DNA of 64,000 nt, from the NCBI RefSeq assembly GCF_003330845.1, contig NZ_CP026121.1:5871501-5935500 (forward strand), in the 5' to 3' direction. The first letter of the stretch is position 1, and each line of letters opens with the position of its first letter. The translations under genes were made by a program, and so were the position numbers. Source of the DNA: Streptomyces sp. Go-475. Its GTDB lineage: Bacteria; Actinomycetota; Actinomycetes; Streptomycetales; Streptomycetaceae. This document shows positions 18,229-30,236 of the stretch, one piece after another. The notes beneath the pieces were generated by a model. That model was not told the DNA's origin, did no database searches, and was given only the letters and a program-made list of their open reading frames with translations.

Positions 18229-19040
18229 ACGGAGCGAGCCGCGAGGCCCTGGCAGCCGCACGTGAGCGTCTCGACGCGCTGACGGACTCCACGTCCGTGG
18301 ACGCCGGCTCGCTCGCCGACGAGCTGGCCGCCGTCACCGCGCTGCTCGACCGCGAGGTGTCGCTGCGTCGGGTCCTCACCGACCCGGCGCAGGCCGGTCA
18401 GGCCAAGGCCGAGCTGGCCCAGCGCCTGCTCGGAACCCAGGTCAGCGGCCCGGCCGCCGACCTGGTGGCCGGCATGGTGCGCTCCCGCTGGTCGCACTCG
18501 CGCGACCTGGTGGACGCGATCGAGGAGCTGGCGAACACCGCCGACCTCACCGCCGCGCAGCAGGCGGGCAAGCTCGACGACGTCGAGGACGAGCTGTTCC
18601 GGTTCGGCCGGATCGTCTCCGGCAGCACCGAGCTGCGCGCCGCGCTGACCGACCGCAAGGCCACCGCCTCGGCCAAGGGCGAGCTGCTGCGCAGCCTGCT
18701 CGGGGGCAGGGCACAGCCGGCCACCGAGCGTCTGGTGACGCGCCTTGTGACCGCGCCGCGGGGACGTAGCCTGGAGTCGGGACTGGAGTCCCTGTCCAAG
18801 CTCGCCGCCGAGCGCCGGGACCGCATGGTGGCCATCGTCACCTCGGCGGTGCCGCTGAGCGACCCGCAGAAGCAGCGCCTGGGCGCCGCCCTCGCGAAGC
18901 TCTACGGCCGCACGATGCACCTCAACCTGGACGTGGACCCCGAGGTCCTCGGCGGCATCCGGGTGCAGGTCGGCGACGAGGTCATCAACGGCTCCCTCGC
19001 GGACCGCATCGAGGACGCCAGCCGCCGGCTCGCCGGCTGA
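18225..19040 (+). CDS. atpH: ATP synthase F1 subunit delta
   Basis: Connects the top of the F1 head to the peripheral b stalk. It has 271 residues, longer than the ~178 of E. coli and normal for high-GC actinobacteria. The N-terminal half is an Ala/Leu-rich helical bundle. The conserved C-terminal stretch is [26 protein letters not shown] followed by [25 protein letters not shown]. The ATG overlaps the atpF stop by four bases, so translation is coupled. Two small hairpins follow before atpA. Confidence 0.95.
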   Translation: MNGASREALAAARERLDALTDSTSVDAGSLADELAAVTALLDREVSLRRVLTDPAQAGQAKAELAQRLLGTQVSGPAADLVAGMVRSRWSHSRDLVDAIEELANTADLTAAQQAGKLDDVEDELFRFGRIVSGSTELRAALTDRKATASAKGELLRSLLGGRAQPATERLVTRLVTAPRGRSLESGLESLSKLAAERRDRMVAIVTSAVPLSDPQKQRLGAALAKLYGRTMHLNLDVDPEVLGGIRVQVGDEVINGSLADRIEDASRRLAG

Positions 19041-19071
19041 GCAGCAACTCAATAGGCAGTACGTACTGACG

Positions 19072-19118
19072 ACGGCCCTGGTTGGGCCGTGCAGAAGAAT
19101 CCTGGGGGTCGCCCCCAG
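19072..19118 (+). other. Two intercistronic hairpins before atpA
   Basis: ACGGCCC (19072-19078) pairs with GGGCCGT (19084-19090), and CTGGGGG (19102-19108) pairs with CCCCCAG (19112-19118, three-base loop). They fill the 124-base spacer between atpH and atpA, the largest in the second half of the operon. RNA processing or stability control, which could balance F1 and Fo subunit output, is the likeliest role. Without a T-run they are unlikely to stop transcription fully. Confidence 0.5.
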
Positions 19119-19164
19119 ACCCCCTAAGAAACTTCGGGCCCAACAAGGAGAGCAGGGAACCCAG

Positions 19165-20754
19165 ATGGCGGAGCTCACGATCCGGCCGGAGGAGATCCGG
19201 GACGCACTGGAGAACTTCGTCCAGGCGTACAAGCCGGACGCGGCCTCGCGCGAGGAGGTCGGTACGGTCACCTTTGCCGGCGACGGCATCGCGAAGGTCG
19301 AGGGCCTGCCCTCGACCATGGCCAACGAGCTGCTGAAGTTCGAGGACGGCACCCTCGGCCTCGCCCTCAACCTCGAGGAGCGCGAGATCGGTGCCATCGT
19401 CCTCGGCGAGTTCAGCGGCATCGAGGAGGGGCAGCCGGTCAGCCGTACCGGCGAGGTCCTGTCCGTCGCGGTCGGCGAGGGCTACCTCGGCCGCGTGGTC
19501 GACCCCCTCGGCAACCCGATCGACGGCCTCGGCGAGATCGAGACCGACAGCCGTCGCGCCCTGGAGCTGCAGGCCCCGGGCGTCATGGTCCGCAAGTCGG
19601 TGCACGAGCCGATGGAGACGGGCTACAAGGCCGTCGACGCGATGACCCCGATCGGCCGTGGTCAGCGTCAGCTGATCATCGGCGACCGCCAGACCGGCAA
19701 GACCGCCCTGGCCGTCGACACGATCATCAACCAGCGTGACAACTGGCGCTCGGGCGACCCGAAGAAGCAGGTCCGCTGCATCTACGTCGCCATCGGCCAG
19801 AAGGGCTCCACCATCGCCGGCGTGCGCGGCGCTCTGGAGGAGGCCGGCGCGCTGGAGTACACGACCATCGTCGCCGCCCCGGCGTCCGACCCGGCGGGCT
19901 TCAAGTACCTGGCCCCCTACACCGGTTCGGCCATCGGCCAGCACTGGATGTACCAGGGCAAGCACGTCCTGATCGTCTTCGACGACCTGTCGAAGCAGGC
20001 CGACGCCTACCGCGCCGTGTCGCTGCTGCTGCGCCGTCCGCCGGGCCGTGAGGCCTACCCGGGTGACGTCTTCTACCTGCACTCCCGGCTGCTGGAGCGC
20101 TGCGCCAAGCTCTCCGACGAGATGGGCGCCGGCTCGATGACCGGTCTGCCGATCGTCGAGACCAAGGCCAACGACGTGTCGGCGTTCATCCCGACCAACG
20201 TCATCTCCATCACCGACGGCCAGTGCTTCCTGGAGTCGGACCTGTTCAACGCCGGTCAGCGCCCCGCGCTGAACGTCGGTATCTCCGTCTCCCGAGTCGG
20301 TGGTTCCGCCCAGCACAAGGCGATCCGCCAGGTGTCCGGCCGTCTGCGTGTGGACCTCGCCCAGTTCCGTGAGCTGGAGGCGTTCGCCGCCTTCGGTTCC
20401 GACCTGGACGCCGCGTCCAAGGCGCAGCTGGAGCGTGGTCAGCGCATGGTCGAGCTGCTGAAGCAGCCGCAGTACCAGCCGATGTCCACCGAGGACCAGG
20501 TCGTCTCCATCTGGGCCGGCACCACCGGCAAGATGGACGACGTCCCCGTCGCCGACATCCGCCGCTTCGAGAAGGAGCTGCTGGACTACCTGCACCGCAA
20601 GGAGCAGGGCCTGCTGACCTCCATCCGCGAGGGCGGCAAGATGTCCGACGACACCCTCCAGGCCATGGCCGACGCCATCGCGGAGTTCAAGAAGCAGTTC
20701 GAGACCTCCGACGGCAAGCTGCTCGGCGAGGACGCTCCGGCTGCGGGCAAGTGA
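19165..20754 (+). CDS. atpA: ATP synthase F1 subunit alpha
   Basis: Non-catalytic nucleotide-binding subunit of the F1 hexamer. It has 529 residues. Walker A is [13 protein letters not shown], Walker [11 protein letters not shown], and the alpha/beta signature [17 protein letters not shown] is present. The arginine finger that completes the beta active site lies in SVSRVG. The N-terminal beta-barrel starts [19 protein letters not shown] start with AAGGAG 15 bases upstream. Confidence 0.99.
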   Translation: MAELTIRPEEIRDALENFVQAYKPDAASREEVGTVTFAGDGIAKVEGLPSTMANELLKFEDGTLGLALNLEEREIGAIVLGEFSGIEEGQPVSRTGEVLSVAVGEGYLGRVVDPLGNPIDGLGEIETDSRRALELQAPGVMVRKSVHEPMETGYKAVDAMTPIGRGQRQLIIGDRQTGKTALAVDTIINQRDNWRSGDPKKQVRCIYVAIGQKGSTIAGVRGALEEAGALEYTTIVAAPASDPAGFKYLAPYTGSAIGQHWMYQGKHVLIVFDDLSKQADAYRAVSLLLRRPPGREAYPGDVFYLHSRLLERCAKLSDEMGAGSMTGLPIVETKANDVSAFIPTNVISITDGQCFLESDLFNAGQRPALNVGISVSRVGGSAQHKAIRQVSGRLRVDLAQFRELEAFAAFGSDLDAASKAQLERGQRMVELLKQPQYQPMSTEDQVVSIWAGTTGKMDDVPVADIRRFEKELLDYLHRKEQGLLTSIREGGKMSDDTLQAMADAIAEFKKQFETSDGKLLGEDAPAAGK

Positions 20755-20774
20755 CGACGGAAGGGACCTGACTC

Positions 20775-21689
20775 ATGGGAGCCCAGCTCCGGGTCTACAA
20801 GCGTCGCATCAAAACCGTCTCCGCGACCAAGAAGATCACGAAGGCGATGGAGATGATCGCCGCCTCGCGCGTCGTCAAGGCGCAGCGCAAGGTGGCGGCC
20901 TCCACGCCGTACGCGACCGAGCTCACCCGCGCGGTCACGGCGGTCGCGACCGGCTCGAACACCAAGCACCCGCTGACGACGGAGGCGGAGAACCCGACCC
21001 GCGCCGCGGTCCTGCTCCTCACGAGCGACCGTGGTCTGGCCGGCGCCTTCAACTCCAACGCCATCAAGGCCGCCGAGAAGCTCACGGCGCAGCTCGAGGC
21101 CGAGGGCAAGGAGGTCGACAGCTACATCGTCGGCCGCCGCGGTGTCGCCCACTACAACTTCCGCGAGCGCAAGATCGCGGAGTCGTTCACGGGCTTCACC
21201 GACGACCCGTCGTACGCGGACGCCAAGAAGGTCGCGGCTCCGCTGATCGAGGCCATCGAGACGGAGACGGCCGAGGGCGGCGTGGACGAGCTCCACATCG
21301 TCTACACCGAGTTCGTGTCGATGATGACGCAGACGGCCATCGAGGCCCGGCTGCTGCCGCTCAGCCTCGACGAGGTCGCGGCGGAGGCGAAGCCCAAGGG
21401 CGAGCTCCTCCCGCTGTTCGACTTCGAGCCCTCGGCGGAGGACGTCCTGGACGCCCTGCTGCCGCGCTACGTGGAGAGCCGCATCTACAACGCGCTGCTC
21501 CAGTCGGCCGCCTCCAAGCACGCCGCCACGCGGCGCGCGATGAAGTCGGCGACCGACAACGCCGGAGAGCTCATCGAGACCCTCACCCGGCTTGCCAACC
21601 AGGCCCGCCAGGCCGAAATCACCCAGGAAATCAGCGAGATCGTCGGTGGCGCCAGCGCCCTGGCCGACGCGACCGCGGGGAGTGACTGA
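20775..21689 (+). CDS. atpG: ATP synthase F1 subunit gamma
   Basis: Central rotating shaft of F1. It has 304 residues. The N-terminal helix [32 protein letters not shown] and the C-terminal helix [30 protein letters not shown] form the coiled shaft, and the Rossmann-like middle domain contains [15 protein letters not shown]. The start is ATG 20775 with GAAGGGA upstream, 20 bases after atpA. Only 3 bases separate its stop from atpD. Confidence 0.98.
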   Translation: MGAQLRVYKRRIKTVSATKKITKAMEMIAASRVVKAQRKVAASTPYATELTRAVTAVATGSNTKHPLTTEAENPTRAAVLLLTSDRGLAGAFNSNAIKAAEKLTAQLEAEGKEVDSYIVGRRGVAHYNFRERKIAESFTGFTDDPSYADAKKVAAPLIEAIETETAEGGVDELHIVYTEFVSMMTQTAIEARLLPLSLDEVAAEAKPKGELLPLFDFEPSAEDVLDALLPRYVESRIYNALLQSAASKHAATRRAMKSATDNAGELIETLTRLANQARQAEITQEISEIVGGASALADATAGSD

Positions 21690-23129
<1,440 letters not shown>

Positions 23130-23145
23130 CCCCGGTGTTCTTGAG

Positions 23146-23172
23146 GAGGGGGCGGGCGCGTCCCGCCCCCTC
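23146..23172 (+). other. 11-bp hairpin between atpD and atpC
   Basis: GAGGGGGCGGG (23146-23156) pairs with CCCGCCCCCTC (23162-23172) around a five-base loop. It starts 17 bases after the atpD stop. A second stem, ACCCGGC/GCCGGGT (23201-23220), precedes the atpC ribosome site. The first could act as a partial terminator or RNA-end stabiliser, lowering epsilon output relative to beta. Confidence 0.55.
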
Positions 23173-23240
23173 TCTCACGCCTACTAGACTTGTAACCCAC
23201 ACCCGGCACTCCCGCCGGGTGGTGACCCGAGGAGCCACCC

Positions 23241-23618
23241 TTGGCTGCTGAGCTGCACGTCGCGCTGGTCGCGGCCGACCGTGAGGTCTGGTCCGGCCAG
23301 GCCACCCTGGTCGTCGCGCGCACCACGTCCGGCGACATCGGCGTCATGCCCGGTCACCAGCCGCTGCTCGGTGTGCTGGAGTCGGGCCCGGTGACCATCC
23401 GCACCAGCGAGGGCGGGACGGTCGTCGCCGCGGTGCACGGCGGATTCATCTCGTTCGCCGACGACAAGCTCTCCCTGCTGGCCGAAGTCGCCGAGCTGTC
23501 GGACGAGATCGACGTCCAGCGCGCGGAGCAGGAGCTGGAGCGCGCGAAGGCGGAGGACGACGCGGAGGCCCAGCGCCGCGCGGACGTCCGGCTGCGGGCT
23601 GCGACGGCGGCCCGCTGA
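23241..23618 (+). CDS. atpC: ATP synthase F1 subunit epsilon
   Basis: Central stalk subunit that couples gamma to the c-ring and can inhibit ATP hydrolysis. It has 125 residues from TTG 23241 behind CGAGGAG. The N-terminal beta-sandwich has VALVAADREVWSGQATLVVARTTSGDIGVMPGHQPLLGVLESG, the family signature. The C-terminal helical part is short (ELERAKAEDDAEAQRRADVRLRAA), as in other actinobacteria. It is the last gene of the operon, followed by a very strong terminator. Confidence 0.96.
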   Translation: MAAELHVALVAADREVWSGQATLVVARTTSGDIGVMPGHQPLLGVLESGPVTIRTSEGGTVVAAVHGGFISFADDKLSLLAEVAELSDEIDVQRAEQELERAKAEDDAEAQRRADVRLRAATAAR

Positions 23619-23643
23619 CCCCGTCAGCCGTGTGATGACGTCA

Positions 23644-23710
23644 CTCAGCCGCGGCTGGGTACCGGAGTAATCCGGACCCAGCCGCGGCTGAGGTGGATGT
23701 GGGTGTTTTT
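23644..23710 (+). terminator. ATP synthase operon terminator, 17-bp perfect stem
   Basis: Bases 23644-23660 (CTCAGCCGCGGCTGGGT) and 23676-23692 are perfect complements. The loop itself contains CCGG-AGTAAT-CCGG, which can extend the stem, and a run of six T lies at 23705-23710, close to the end of the stem. It is one of the strongest terminators in the window. Confidence 0.88.
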
Positions 23711-23748
23711 TACGTTCCGTTACCTAGGAGACGAGGAGGTCGGTGTCG

Positions 23749-24195
23749 ATGGTCCTCGCTCTGACTGTGTGCGGAATTGTCGTGGCCCTCGTGGTGGTGG
23801 GACTGTTCGTCTTCGGTCTGCGCCGCCGGCTCATCCAGCGCTCGGGCGGCACCTTCGACGCCAGCCTGCGCTGGGACGCGCCCGAGGACGGCGACCCGAA
23901 CGGCAAGGGCTGGGCGTACGGGGTGGCCCGGTACAACGGCGACCGCGTCGAGTGGTACCGCGTCTTCTCGTACTCGCCGCGGCCCCGCCGCATCCTGGAG
24001 CGTTCCGCGATCGAGGTGGCCGGCCGCCGGGTCCCGGAGGGTGAGGAGGAGCTGGCGCTCCTCTCCGACCATGTGATCCTGGCCTGTCTGCACCGGGGCA
24101 CGCGTCTTGAACTCGCGATGAGCGAAGACGCGCTGACCGGTTTCCTCGCGTGGCTCGAGGCGGCCCCGCCCGGTCAGCGCGTCAACGTGGCGTAA
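23749..24195 (+). CDS. DUF2550 membrane protein
   Basis: Conserved actinobacterial protein of unknown role; the gene regularly follows the atp operon in this group. It has 148 residues from ATG 23749, 8 bases after GAGGAGGT; a GTG at 23743 is too close to the ribosome site. One N-terminal membrane helix (VLALTVCGIVVALVVVGLF) is followed by a cytoplasmic domain containing GTFDASLRWD, KGWAYGVARY and VEWYRVFSYSPRPRR, matching the DUF2550 pattern. Its stop is 14 bases from the convergent chitinase stop. Confidence 0.85.
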   Translation: MVLALTVCGIVVALVVVGLFVFGLRRRLIQRSGGTFDASLRWDAPEDGDPNGKGWAYGVARYNGDRVEWYRVFSYSPRPRRILERSAIEVAGRRVPEGEEELALLSDHVILACLHRGTRLELAMSEDALTGFLAWLEAAPPGQRVNVA

Positions 24196-24209
24196 TCCGC
24201 CGAATCCTC

Positions 24210-26036
<1,827 letters not shown>

Positions 26037-26100
26037 GCTGCGCCTCCTCGATGGAGTTGTGGGGGGCGTGACTGAGCCTCACGCCACACATGGTGCGGTG

Positions 26101-26129
26101 AGAATAGGAAGGTCTGGACCACCGGTCAA
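26101..26129 (-). promoter_or_regulatory. Chitinase promoter, TTGACC-N17-TATTCT
   Basis: On the minus strand TTGACC (complement of 26124-26129) and TATTCT (complement of 26101-26106) are separated by exactly 17 bases, a near-consensus promoter about 65 bases upstream of the chitinase start. One copy of the repeat described at 26110-26143 fills the -35/-10 spacer. Confidence 0.8.
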
Positions 26130-26143
26130 TAGGTCTGGACCAC
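26110..26143 (-). repeat. Two 13-bp direct repeats over the chitinase promoter
   Basis: AGGTCTGGACCAC occurs at 26110-26122 and again at 26131-26143, 21 bases (two helical turns) apart. Each contains the palindrome GGTC-TG-GACC or its near form, resembling the DasR site ACTGGTCTAGACCAGT. One copy overlaps the promoter spacer and the other lies just upstream of -35. Such paired repeats are the known induction and glucose-repression elements of Streptomyces chitinase promoters. Confidence 0.8.
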
Positions 26144-26158
26144 TACGCCCCACTCCCG

Positions 26159-26800
26159 TCAGATCCCCAACTCCTGCGCCAGCACCGCCGCTTGCACCCG
26201 GCTACGCAGCTCCAGCTTCGCCAGCAGGCGGCTGACGTGGGTCTTCACGGTCGCCTCGGCCATCTCCAGCCGCTCGGCGATGCCCGCGTTGGACAGGCCC
26301 TCGCCCAGGCAGGACAGCACCTCGCGCTCGCGCCGGGTCAGCCGGTCCAGCACGGCCGGGTCGGCCGCGGGCTCCCGCGCGGGCTTCGCGGCGAACTCCG
26401 CGATCAGCCGCCGGGTGACGGCCGGGGCGATCAGCCCCTCCCCGCGCGCCACCGTCCGCACCGCCTCCAGCAGCTCCCTCGCCTCGGTGTTCTTGAGCAG
26501 GAAACCGGACGCGCCCGCCCGCAGCGCCCCGAAGACGTACTCGTCGAGATCGAAGGTGGTCAGCACGAGCACGTCCGCGAGCCGTTCCGCGACGACCTGC
26601 CGGGTCGCCGACACCCCGTCCAGACGCGGCATCTGAATGTCCATCAGCACCAGGTCGGGCCGCAGCTCGCGGGCCAGCGCCACCGCCTGCTCACCGTCCG
26701 CCGCCTCGCCGACCACCTCGATGTCGGGCGCGCTGCGCAGGATGAGGACCAGGCCGGCGCGGACGGCGGACTGGTCCTCGGCGACCAGGACGCGGATCAT
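26159..26800 (-). CDS. NarL/LuxR-family response regulator
   Basis: DNA-binding partner of the adjacent histidine kinase. It has 213 residues. The receiver domain has the phospho-acceptor Asp54 (LVLMDIQMPRLDG), acidic pocket Glu8-Asp9 and Lys104-like residue in GFLLKN. The C-terminal LuxR helix-turn-helix (about 148-208) reads LTRREREVLSCLGEGLSNAGIAERL. The ATG overlaps the kinase stop by four bases, so both are made together. It stops close to the chitinase promoter (26143), but nothing shows that it controls that gene. Confidence 0.93.
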   Translation of the reverse strand: MIRVLVAEDQSAVRAGLVLILRSAPDIEVVGEAADGEQAVALARELRPDLVLMDIQMPRLDGVSATRQVVAERLADVLVLTTFDLDEYVFGALRAGASGFLLKNTEARELLEAVRTVARGEGLIAPAVTRRLIAEFAAKPAREPAADPAVLDRLTRREREVLSCLGEGLSNAGIAERLEMAEATVKTHVSRLLAKLELRSRVQAAVLAQELGI

Positions 26801-27981
26801 TCGGGTTCTCCTTCGGTCACGGGCAGGGTCGCGCGTACGGCCCAGATCTTGCCGTCCGGCGAGTCCTCGGGGCCGGCCTCGAACGTGCCGTCCAGCAGCG
26901 CGGCACGTTCCCGCATGCCGACCAGACCGGCGCCGGAGCCGGGGGCGGTGGGCCCGTCCCGGTCACCGTAAGGGCTGGTCACCGACACGGTCAGCAGCCC
27001 GTCCCGCTGGGCGACGGACACGGCGACCCGGCCGGGACCGGCATGCTTGAGGGCGTTGGTCAGGGACTCCTGGACGATGCGGTAGGCGGCGAGTTCCACG
27101 GGCGCCGGGACCGCGGCCTGCTCGGCGTCCAGGGTGACGTCGAGGCCGTTGGCGCGCGCGCCCTCGACCAGGGCGCCGAGTCCGTCCAGGGTGGGCGCCG
27201 CGACCGGCTCGGTGTCGCCGCTGGAGTCGCGCAGGATGCCGATCAGCCGCCGCATCTCCGCGAGCCCCTCCACGCTGTTCTCACGGATGACCACCAGGGC
27301 CTCCCGGGAGGTCTTCGGGTCGTCCAGGGAGAGCGCGGCCGTGGAGTGGATGGCGATCGCGGAGAGGTGGTTGGCGACCATGTCGTGCAGTTCGCGGGCC
27401 ATCCGGGCCCGCTCGGCGGTGACGGCCTGGGTGCGGTCCATCTCGGCCAGCAGCGCGGTCTGCTCCGCGCGCAGCCGGGCCGCCTCGGCGGCGTCGCGAT
27501 GGTTGCGGACGATCAGGCCGGTCGCGGCGGGCCCGAAGGTGACCAGGCCGGTGACCACGCCGATGAGCAGCGCTTCGGGCTCGCGCCACACCGCGAACGG
27601 CACCACGGCCCCGGCCACCGTGAGCAGCCCGGTGATCCTCGGGATGCGGTGGGCCGAGGCTGGCGGCCCGTACAGGACGGCCGCGTACATCAGGTCCGTG
27701 TACATCAGGATCGTGACCAGGCTGCCCTGGGTGAGCAGGTCCAGCACCAGCGCGGGCGTGCCGATCAGCAGAGCGGCGCGGGGGGCGCTGCGGCGCAGCA
27801 GCTCGCAGCCCGCCATGACGACCAGCGGCAGCAGCAGGGGCCAGCGCCCGGGCAGCAGCACGTACGGCTCGGTGTGCGGGCGGGTGGCCAGGCCGACGCC
27901 CCACAGGAGCAGCCCGCCGAGCAGACCGCCCAGCGCGACGGAGACGTCGAAGCGGCTTGGGCGGGGGAGCGGTACGGCCAT
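26797..27981 (-). CDS. NarL-type sensor histidine kinase
   Basis: Membrane sensor paired with the downstream regulator. It has 394 residues from ATG 27981; a GTG 15 bases further up is possible. Four to six membrane helices fill the first ~150 residues with almost no extracellular domain, so it probably senses within the membrane. A coiled linker precedes the HisKA_3 box RMARELHDMVANHLSAIAIH, with phospho-His near 199. The HATPase domain shows the N box (ESLTNALKHA) and G box (GSGAGLVGMRERA). This layout fits the DesK/LiaS-like group that often monitors the envelope. It is divergent from 28134. Confidence 0.9.
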   Translation of the reverse strand: MAVPLPRPSRFDVSVALGGLLGGLLLWGVGLATRPHTEPYVLLPGRWPLLLPLVVMAGCELLRRSAPRAALLIGTPALVLDLLTQGSLVTILMYTDLMYAAVLYGPPASAHRIPRITGLLTVAGAVVPFAVWREPEALLIGVVTGLVTFGPAATGLIVRNHRDAAEAARLRAEQTALLAEMDRTQAVTAERARMARELHDMVANHLSAIAIHSTAALSLDDPKTSREALVVIRENSVEGLAEMRRLIGILRDSSGDTEPVAAPTLDGLGALVEGARANGLDVTLDAEQAAVPAPVELAAYRIVQESLTNALKHAGPGRVAVSVAQRDGLLTVSVTSPYGDRDGPTAPGSGAGLVGMRERAALLDGTFEAGPEDSPDGKIWAVRATLPVTEGEPE

Positions 27982-28133
27982 GGCACCATCCAACACGGCC
28001 GTCGCGCCCCGCGCCTGATTCCCGCGACGGGTCCTGGACTGCATCTTTCGATGTACCGAGGGTTCGTCAGTCACGACGACGATTCCGGCCGCGCCGCCCG
28101 GGAGCCTGGAAGGGTGACCGAGAGGAGCGAACC

Positions 28134-28712
28134 GTGATCGTAGCCTTGATCGCCGCCTGTGAGATCGGCTTCTGGGTGCTGCTGGCCGCCGGACTGGCCT
28201 TCCGCTACCTGCTGCGCATGCCGCGCACGGGGCTGGCGCTGCTGCTGTGCGAGCCGCTGCTGGAGGTCGTCCTGCTGGTCGCCACCGCGCTGGACCTGAA
28301 GAACGGCGCGGACCCGAACTGGACGCACGGGCTGGCGGCGCTGTACATCGGCTACACCGTCGGTCACGGCCACCGCACCGTGAAGTGGCTCGACGGGCAC
28401 GCCGCCCACCGCTTCGGCGGGGCCCCGCCGCCCCGGAAGCCGCCGCAGTACGGCATGCCCCGGGCCCGCCACGAGGGCAAGGTCTGGATGGGCACGGTGG
28501 TGGGCGCCGCCGTCGCGACCGGGCTCCTCCAGCTCGCGATCTGGTACGTGGACGACCCGAGCCGCGTGACGTCCCTGGAGAGCTGGCGCTATGTGGCCTG
28601 GCGCGCGGCCGGGATCCACGGACTGGTCGCGCTGAGTTATCTGATCTGGCCGCGAAAGGCCCCCGCTGGGGAGTCCGAGGTGGCGTTCGAGAAGGAGAAG
28701 GTGCACCGATGA
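28134..28712 (+). CDS. Membrane protein of unknown function
   Basis: Has 192 residues from GTG 28134 behind GAGAGGAGCGA. About four hydrophobic helices are visible (about 1-25, 35-55, 115-135 and 160-178), with a basic cytoplasmic loop containing HRTVKWLDGHAAHRFGG and PRARHEGKVWMG, and a charged C-terminus. I recognise no defined family. It is divergent from the histidine kinase gene and coupled by an ATGA overlap to the next small gene, so it may belong to the same envelope theme. Confidence 0.75.
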   Translation: MIVALIAACEIGFWVLLAAGLAFRYLLRMPRTGLALLLCEPLLEVVLLVATALDLKNGADPNWTHGLAALYIGYTVGHGHRTVKWLDGHAAHRFGGAPPPRKPPQYGMPRARHEGKVWMGTVVGAAVATGLLQLAIWYVDDPSRVTSLESWRYVAWRAAGIHGLVALSYLIWPRKAPAGESEVAFEKEKVHR

Positions 28713-28897
28713 GCAAGGCGCGCGGGAACCTGGTGGAAGGTGCCGTCACCTTCGTGATCGGCCTCGGACTGTGGCTGTTCACCGGTGACGTCGAGATCCC
28801 CGTCTTCACCCTCACGAAGGTGGGCGTGGTGCTGATGTGCGTCGGCGGTGTGCTGGCCGCCACCGGGCTGTGGCAGGGGGCGCGGCGAAAGGCCTAG
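28709..28897 (+). CDS. Small two-helix membrane protein (DUF5708-like)
   Basis: Has 62 residues; its ATG overlaps the previous stop (ATGA), so the pair is translationally coupled. Two hydrophobic segments are visible, AVTFVIGLGLWLF and VGVVLMCVGGVLAATGLW, separated by the loop TGDVEIPVFTLTK. It resembles a small Streptomyces family I associate with DUF5708, a tentative link. Its TAG stop overlaps the stop of the converging adenosyltransferase gene in the shared palindrome CTAG (28894-28897). Confidence 0.75.
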   Translation: MSKARGNLVEGAVTFVIGLGLWLFTGDVEIPVFTLTKVGVVLMCVGGVLAATGLWQGARRKA

Positions 28898-29466
28898 CGC
28901 TCCCCGCCCGGCACCCACAGCACGTCTCCGGCCTCCTTGTTCGCCGTCCTCGCCAGGATGAACAGGAGGTCGGAGAGGCGGTTGAGGTAGGTGGCCGTGA
29001 GGGGGTTCATCGTCTCGCCGTGGGCCTCCAGGGCCGCCCACGTCGAGCGTTCCGCCCGGCGTACGACCGTGCAGGCCTGGTGGAGCAGGGCCGCGCCCGG
29101 CGTGCCGCCCGGGAGGATGAAGGAGCGGAGCTTCTCCAACTGCTCGTTGAAGCGGTCGCAGTCCGCCTCCAGCCGGTCGATGTAGAACTGCTCGACCCGC
29201 AGCGGCGGGAACTCCGGGTTCTCCACCACCGGCGTCGACAGGTCCGCGCCCACGTCGAACAGGTCGTTCTGGACGCGGGTGAGGACCTTGACGATCTCCT
29301 CGTCCAGGCGGCCGAGGGCGATCGCCGTGCCGATCACCGCGTTCGCCTCGTTGGCGTCGGCGTACGCGGCGATCCGCAGGTCGGTCTTGGCGACCCGGCT
29401 CATGTCACCGAGGGCGGTCGTGCCCTGGTCGCCGGTCCTGGTGTAGATGCGCGTCAGATTGACCAT
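28894..29466 (-). CDS. Cob(I)alamin adenosyltransferase, PduO type
   Basis: Transfers adenosyl from ATP to corrinoid, making adenosylcobalamin. It has 190 residues. The N-terminal motif YTRTGDQGTTAL binds ATP; the later Arg-rich signature (TCDRFNEQLEKLRSFILPGG, then RRAERSTW) is typical of PduO/MMAB enzymes. The product is the cofactor of methylmalonyl-CoA mutase, whose accessory genes mce and meaB are elsewhere in this window. It lies 13 bases after the ABC permease start end on the same strand side but has its own frame and ribosome context, so it may be separately expressed. Confidence 0.93.
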   Translation of the reverse strand: MVNLTRIYTRTGDQGTTALGDMSRVAKTDLRIAAYADANEANAVIGTAIALGRLDEEIVKVLTRVQNDLFDVGADLSTPVVENPEFPPLRVEQFYIDRLEADCDRFNEQLEKLRSFILPGGTPGAALLHQACTVVRRAERSTWAALEAHGETMNPLTATYLNRLSDLLFILARTANKEAGDVLWVPGGER

Positions 29467-29479
29467 GCGGCCAGCGTAG

Positions 29480-30229
29480 TTACGCCCCGGCCGTTCTGAA
29501 CACGCGTGTGCCGACCGTCACGGACAGGGCGGCGAAGGCGACGGCCACCAGGACGCCGTACAGCATGTGCGCGCTGGCGTACGTGCCCACGTACGCGTCC
29601 CGTACCGCGTCCACCAGATAGCGGAACGGCATGAAGTGCGACAGCACGTCCAGCCAGGCCGGGCCCAGGGTCATCGGCAGCATCAGGCCGGACAGCAGCA
29701 TCGACGGCATGGTCAGCGCGTTGATCGCCGGGCCGAAGGTCTGCGGGGTGCTCATCCGCATCGCCAGCGCGTACGACAGCGCGGCCAGCGACACCGTGAG
29801 CAGGGCGACGAAGCCGAAGCCGATCAGGACGCCGGCGAGCGGTGCCCGCAGGCCCATCGCCACTGCCGCCAGCACCAGCAGCACGGCCTGGAAGACGAAC
29901 ACCGTGGCGTCCCGCAGCACCCGGCCGAGCAGCAGGGCCAGCCGGCTCACGGGGGTGACGCGCATCCGCTCGACCACCCCCTGCCCCTTCTCGATGATGA
30001 TCGAGAACCCCGCGAAGGAGGCTCCGAAGAGGCCGAGTTGGCACAGCAGCCCCGGGACGAGCACCTGCCAGGAGCTGCCCCGCTCGCCGAGCGGCAGGTC
30101 GGTCAGCAGCGGGCCGAAGAAGAGGAGATAGAGGAGCGGCATCAGCACGCCGAACAGCAGCGCGAAGCGGGACCGCAGGGACTGGCGCAGATAGCGGCCG
30201 TAGACGAGGGCGGTGTCGTGCAACAGCAT
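29480..30229 (-). CDS. ABC-2 type exporter, membrane subunit
   Basis: Permease of a DrrAB-like efflux system. It has 249 residues with about six membrane helices. The signature stretch for this group (VERMRVTPVSRLALLLGRVLRD, then PQTFGPAINALTMPSMLLSG) is clear. Only 7 bases separate its start from the ATPase stop at 30237, so the two form one unit. It is probably controlled by the divergent TetR regulator at 31099. The exported compound is unknown; antibiotic or lipid export is typical. Confidence 0.9.
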   Translation of the reverse strand: MLLHDTALVYGRYLRQSLRSRFALLFGVLMPLLYLLFFGPLLTDLPLGERGSSWQVLVPGLLCQLGLFGASFAGFSIIIEKGQGVVERMRVTPVSRLALLLGRVLRDATVFVFQAVLLVLAAVAMGLRAPLAGVLIGFGFVALLTVSLAALSYALAMRMSTPQTFGPAINALTMPSMLLSGLMLPMTLGPAWLDVLSHFMPFRYLVDAVRDAYVGTYASAHMLYGVLVAVAFAALSVTVGTRVFRTAGA

Positions 30230-30236
30230 GGCGGTC

